Assembly (NCBI RefSeq): GCF_050107595.1
Contig: NZ_JBNILH010000003.1
Coordinates: 248,001-312,000, forward strand
Source of the DNA: Bacillus_AB infantis_C
GTDB lineage: Bacteria > Bacillota > Bacilli > Bacillales > Cytobacillaceae
Reading direction: 5' to 3'
Length of the DNA: 64,000 nt
Under the pieces are notes generated by a model that did no database searches, was not told the DNA's origin, and worked only from the letters and a program-made list of their open reading frames with translations. A program made the position numbers and the translations under genes. Shown piece after piece: positions 60,977-64,000 of this stretch; position 1 is the stretch's first letter, and each line of letters begins with the position of its first letter.

Positions 60977-61531
60977 ATGAACAATCGTGTTCATGTTTTT
61001 GTCTGGATCACAATGATCATAGTGCCGTTCTTCTCTTTTATCAAAACAGGCAATGGAGAAACAGCAGTTTTCATTTTTATCAGTGAAGTGATTTTGTATT
61101 TTACTTACGCCTTGTTCTGGCTCCGGCGGATGACTAAAAGGCAGGAGGATTCTGAGGTTTGGGTTATCGATAAGATGACAGATGAAGAATTGAAAGAGTT
61201 CACCATCCCACTATTGGCTAAATTTGGATATGCCATTTCAATGCCTGAGAGAGAACATCCAGATATCAGCTTTCTCCTGGAGACACCAGCGGGCAAAAAA
61301 GCGATTGTTAAAGTCAAAAGCCATAAAAGGGGCGTTGGAATCCGCCTTGTACAGCGGATTTTCAAACAGATGGATGCTTATGATGCTGACGAATGCTGGG
61401 TGATCACCAATTTTCGCTATACTCCTCAAGCCTCCGAATTTGCCAGGAAGCAACCTATACGGCTGTATGAACGGGAGCAGTTTATGGATTGGATCCTGGC
61501 GGTGGGAAAAGGGAAGAGAGTCCGTGGTTGA
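60977..61531 (+). CDS. Membrane-anchored Mrr-like nuclease-fold protein
   Basis: A 184-residue protein: two N-terminal helices (about 5-50), then a domain like the Mrr restriction-endonuclease fold (PLLAKFGYAISMPEREHPDI, SFLLETPAGKKAIVKVKSHK, VQRIFKQMDAYDADECWVIT). The usual D...(E/Q)xK reads D...KVK, so the acidic or Gln position is Lys and cleavage is doubtful. ATG at 60977 is 12 bases after AAGG; one at 60965 is too close to it. A DNA-binding or sensing role is possible. Confidence 0.7.
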   Translation: MNNRVHVFVWITMIIVPFFSFIKTGNGETAVFIFISEVILYFTYALFWLRRMTKRQEDSEVWVIDKMTDEELKEFTIPLLAKFGYAISMPEREHPDISFLLETPAGKKAIVKVKSHKRGVGIRLVQRIFKQMDAYDADECWVITNFRYTPQASEFARKQPIRLYEREQFMDWILAVGKGKRVRG

Positions 61532-61625
61532 CATCCGGAATCTTTCCCTTAGCCCGGGGAACAAAACACAAAAACAATTCAGTCAAACTTATTTCAAGGC
61601 TGAATAACTCCGGCTGCACAGCCTA

Positions 61626-62189
61626 TTACTTTTTCATCACTTTAAAATCAACGGCCGCCTTTAACCTGACATGTTCTCCGGATTCAACACTAAAATCAGT
61701 AGAGGCTTTGACCACATAGTGCCCAGCGGGAAGGCCGGGGGCATTGAGGAATTCCTTCATGAAATTCACATAGTCTTGAGGATCTTGATCTTCACTATAG
61801 CTGCCGCTTTTTCCGTACTCTTCCCGGTAAGGCACACCCTTCTTAAGCGTTGTTGATAATCCGATGTCATTTACTGCACTTCCTATTTCGTAGCCCCTTA
61901 TCTTCTCTTCCATCGGAAAAACAATGGCGGACGAAGAATGATGGATAATAATTTCATCCTTTTCCCCAATATATTCAATTTCCCCATATAGCTCTATGTC
62001 CTCACCTTTTCCATACTCTGCCTTTTCACTTTCAATCCTGAAGATAAAGTCACCTTGAACGGTTTCATCAATGGTTTGGGAAACTTTATATTTTTCTAAG
62101 TCGCTGTTATCGACAGAATCGGACGATTGGCAGCCCGCTGTTAGAAAAGTGAGCAGCAGCGTTACAGCTGACAATAAAATCTTATTCAC
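61626..62189 (-). CDS. Lipoprotein of unknown function
   Basis: A 187-residue lipoprotein: signal MNKILLSAVTLLLTFLTAGC with lipid-modified Cys20, an acidic linker, then an Ig-like beta domain (FIFRIESEKAEYGKGEDIEL, YGEIEYIGEKDEIIIHHSSS, APGLPAGHYVVKASTDFSVE). The domain resembles intracellular proteinase inhibitor BsuPI-like or similar folds. GTG start after GGAGAGG. Monocistronic; converges on the Mrr-like gene. Confidence 0.75.
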   Translation of the reverse strand: MNKILLSAVTLLLTFLTAGCQSSDSVDNSDLEKYKVSQTIDETVQGDFIFRIESEKAEYGKGEDIELYGEIEYIGEKDEIIIHHSSSAIVFPMEEKIRGYEIGSAVNDIGLSTTLKKGVPYREEYGKSGSYSEDQDPQDYVNFMKEFLNAPGLPAGHYVVKASTDFSVESGEHVRLKAAVDFKVMKK

Positions 62190-62384
62190 TTAACCTCTCC
62201 TTTTGGCTTCTTTTAATATTAGAAGGTATTTTCATGTAAAAGGTTTCAACTTTTCAGGCGATACAGAAGAATACCGGGCATTATTCCATCCGGCGATGTA
62301 GACTTAAAATAAGCCTTAATAATTTTGTTTTTATCGTACAATTTTACCCTTCCTATTCGTCCTATCAATAAAGGAGCTGATTAT

Positions 62385-63311
62385 ATGGTGACAGAACAAG
62401 AATTAGCAGGCAAAGCACGTGAACTGAAGGATATGTTTTCTGAGCTGGCGGAGGCACATTCAGCGCAGCTTTGGAACTATTGCCGTTATTTGACCGGATC
62501 CCCCTGGGATGGCGAGGATTTGTTTCAGGAAACAATGCTGAAGGCATTGGGCGGATTATTTCAAAGATGGCAGCCGACAAATACAAAATCCTATTTGTAT
62601 AGGATGGCCACCAACATCTGGATCGACCACTGCCGCAGGGAGAAAAGAAATCTTGGGACATTAGACGAAGGAGATATCCCAGCGGTTGAGTTTACAGATA
62701 CGCTGGAGCTTCAGCAGGCAGTCGGCTGCCTCGTTGAGCTGTTCAAGCCAAGGCAAATCGCTTTATTCCTGCTGTTTGAAGTCTTTCAGTTCAAGGCGGA
62801 GGAAGTGGCAGGCATGGTCAGGACCACACCTGGAGCCGTTTATGCCACAACAAGAAGGATGAAGGAGAAACTTAGGCAGCACAATAGTCCGGATACTCAG
62901 AACCACCGCTTCGCCCATGAAAATGAGCCGGTCATCAAAGCCTACTTAAAAGCCTTAAACAAAGGCGATGCCGAAGCAGTTTTGAATCTGATCAGTGACC
63001 AGGCCCAATATGAAGCGCCATTAGGCTTCGCGGAGTTCAGTAAAGAAGAAATGCGGAACGGCTCGCTTCGCTATGGATTGCCTGGATATAGAGCAGAGTC
63101 CCATATACTTTGGGGCAAGCCGGTTATTATTGTTTTTGCCGACGAAGGGCAAGGCCCGCTCATCCATGATATTCAGTACCAGGAAACCGAAAACGGGAAA
63201 ATCGTCAGGCATGTAAGTTATTTTTTCCGGAAAGAATTCATTTTCGCAGCCGCAGAGGAATTAGGTGTGCCGGCTCAGCTTACAAAGCCTCCTGTGGATT
63301 GGGGGGAGTAA
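62385..63311 (+). CDS. ECF sigma factor with SnoaL-like C-terminus
   Basis: A 308-residue sigma-70 factor of the SigJ/ECF41-like type. Region 2: HSAQLWNYCRYLTGSPWDGE, DLFQETMLKA, YLYRMATNIWIDHCRR; region 4: PRQIALFLLFEVFQFKAEEV, AGMVRTTPGAVYATTRRMKE. From about 190 a SnoaL/NTF2-like domain follows (VIKAYLKALNKGDAEAVLNL). In this group the extra domain acts in place of an anti-sigma; none is encoded here. ATG 62385 after AAAGGAG. Targets unknown. Confidence 0.88.
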   Translation: MVTEQELAGKARELKDMFSELAEAHSAQLWNYCRYLTGSPWDGEDLFQETMLKALGGLFQRWQPTNTKSYLYRMATNIWIDHCRREKRNLGTLDEGDIPAVEFTDTLELQQAVGCLVELFKPRQIALFLLFEVFQFKAEEVAGMVRTTPGAVYATTRRMKEKLRQHNSPDTQNHRFAHENEPVIKAYLKALNKGDAEAVLNLISDQAQYEAPLGFAEFSKEEMRNGSLRYGLPGYRAESHILWGKPVIIVFADEGQGPLIHDIQYQETENGKIVRHVSYFFRKEFIFAAAEELGVPAQLTKPPVDWGE

Positions 63312-63319
63312 TCGTTTGA

Positions 63320-63350
63320 AAGACAGATGTATGTATGTCTGTCTTTTTTT
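63320..63350 (+). terminator. Terminator after sigma factor gene
   Basis: AAGACAGA, 10-base loop, TCTGTCTT, then TTTTT. Confidence 0.88.
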
Positions 63351-63473
63351 ACTGCTTTAAGCCAGATTGCAGAAACCTTAGCTATCTTTTTCCGTTCTTT
63401 CTGAAATCCTTATAAATTTCTTAGAAATGGCCTGTAAAGTAGGTTTCAGAAATGAAGAAAAGGATGAGATGCA

Positions 63474-64000
63474 GTGGAAAATATGATTTTACAAACGCAA
63501 AGCTTATGTAAAACTTTCGGGGGCGAGCAGGCGGTCAACGGCGTCTCCCTCTCTATCCCGGAGAATTCCGTCTATGGGCTGCTCGGTCCTAATGGTGCCG
63601 GGAAATCCACAACACTGAAAATGCTGACCGGGATGCTGCGCCCAACCTCCGGCAGCATTCTATTTCAGGGAAAGCCCTGGGCCCGGAAGGACTTATTCCA
63701 GATTGGCGCCCTGATTGAGTCTCCTCCTCTCTATGAGAATTTAACGGCAAGAGAGAATCTTAAAGTCCGTACAACTCTCCTTGGTCTGCCGGATTCGCGC
63801 ATTGATGAGGTTCTGGAGGCTGTAGACTTGAGGGATACAGGAAAAAAAAGATCGGGGCAGTTCTCTATGGGGATGAAACAGCGGCTGGGTATTGCCATTG
63901 CCCTGCTTAACAATCCCAGACTGCTGATTCTTGATGAGCCGACCAATGGCCTTGACCCGATTGGTATACAGAAGCAGCGGGAGCTGATACGCTCTTTCCC
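63474..64000 (+). CDS. BcrA/LanF-type ABC transporter ATPase, 3' partial
   Basis: ATP-binding protein of a bacitracin- or lantibiotic-type immunity exporter, cut by the right edge after about 175 residues. Walker A is GPNGAGKST, then GALIESPPLYENLTARENLK, the signature FSMGMKQRLG and Walker B LLILDEPTNGLDP. The GALIE-PPLY motif is typical of BcrA. GTG 63474 is taken as start (AAGGATGAG before it); ATG 63483 is an alternative. Permease genes presumably follow outside the window. Confidence 0.9.
   Translation, partial: MENMILQTQSLCKTFGGEQAVNGVSLSIPENSVYGLLGPNGAGKSTTLKMLTGMLRPTSGSILFQGKPWARKDLFQIGALIESPPLYENLTARENLKVRTTLLGLPDSRIDEVLEAVDLRDTGKKRSGQFSMGMKQRLGIAIALLNNPRLLILDEPTNGLDPIGIQKQRELIRSF

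Overview
The window looks like chromosomal DNA from an aerobic, endospore-forming member of the Bacillaceae (Bacillus in the broad sense, such as Cytobacillus, Mesobacillus or a relative). Reasons: strong AGGAGG-type ribosome sites, many TTG and GTG starts, intrinsic terminators after most operons, sigma-B-like and forespore-like promoters, PerR, PhoP, TreR and CcpA sites, and blocks of genes known from B. subtilis (yoaS-yozG-yoaT, yraGF-adhB-yraED, ahpCF). There is no rRNA, no intact tRNA, no phage and no insertion sequence.

Layout. 1-3.7 kb: a peptide-antibiotic sensing and resistance module (BceS-type kinase cut by the edge, BceAB-type exporter). 3.7-4.4 kb: hairpin repeats and a frameshifted LysE-family exporter. 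4.6-6.9 kb: PerR-type ahpCF operon. 7-13.6 kb: TetR plus MFS efflux pair, a monooxygenase-like protein, a metallophosphatase, two VOC proteins, a P-loop kinase, and a methyltransferase behind a leader terminator. 13.9-18.1 kb: HpaB-type hydroxylase, yoaT-yozG-yoaS and a sigma-B-type dehydrogenase. 18.4-25.5 kb: cupin, MEDS protein, spore coat genes flanking an alcohol dehydrogenase, an MFS pump and a KatX-type catalase. 25.7-34.9 kb: mostly small membrane, stress and housekeeping genes (cdd, DUF421, DUF3231, DUF523, GNAT).

35.4-38.2 kb: a TRAP transporter (dctPQM). 39-41.5 kb: treR and treP with operators but no trehalose-6-phosphate hydrolase between them. 41.5-44.9 kb: SMP-30 lactonase, a tandem hairpin array, and a padR-permease operon. 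45.8-50 kb: MarR with lrgAB, two UspA proteins and a SulP transporter. 50-52.5 kb: a serine-recombinase homologue without its catalytic residues, and a frameshifted LprI-type lipoprotein. 52.6-54.4 kb: alkaline phosphatase with a Pho box and a second hairpin array. 55.4-64 kb: ABC transporter, Nudix, CBO0543, CPBP protease, MerR, Mrr-like protein, ECF sigma factor and a BcrA-type ATPase cut by the right edge.

The most unusual material is between genes. Two tandem arrays with unrelated sequence (42.6-43.0 kb and 54.1-54.3 kb) share a 52-53 bp period, each unit carrying an inverted repeat; the second shows compensatory changes in its stem, as does a 39-bp duplicate at 3.7 kb. A compact five-hairpin element at 27.8 kb resembles a class II tRNA body without an acceptor stem. 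Three genes carry what look like single-base deletions, which may be assembly errors. All family assignments come from reading motifs by eye; no database search was run.
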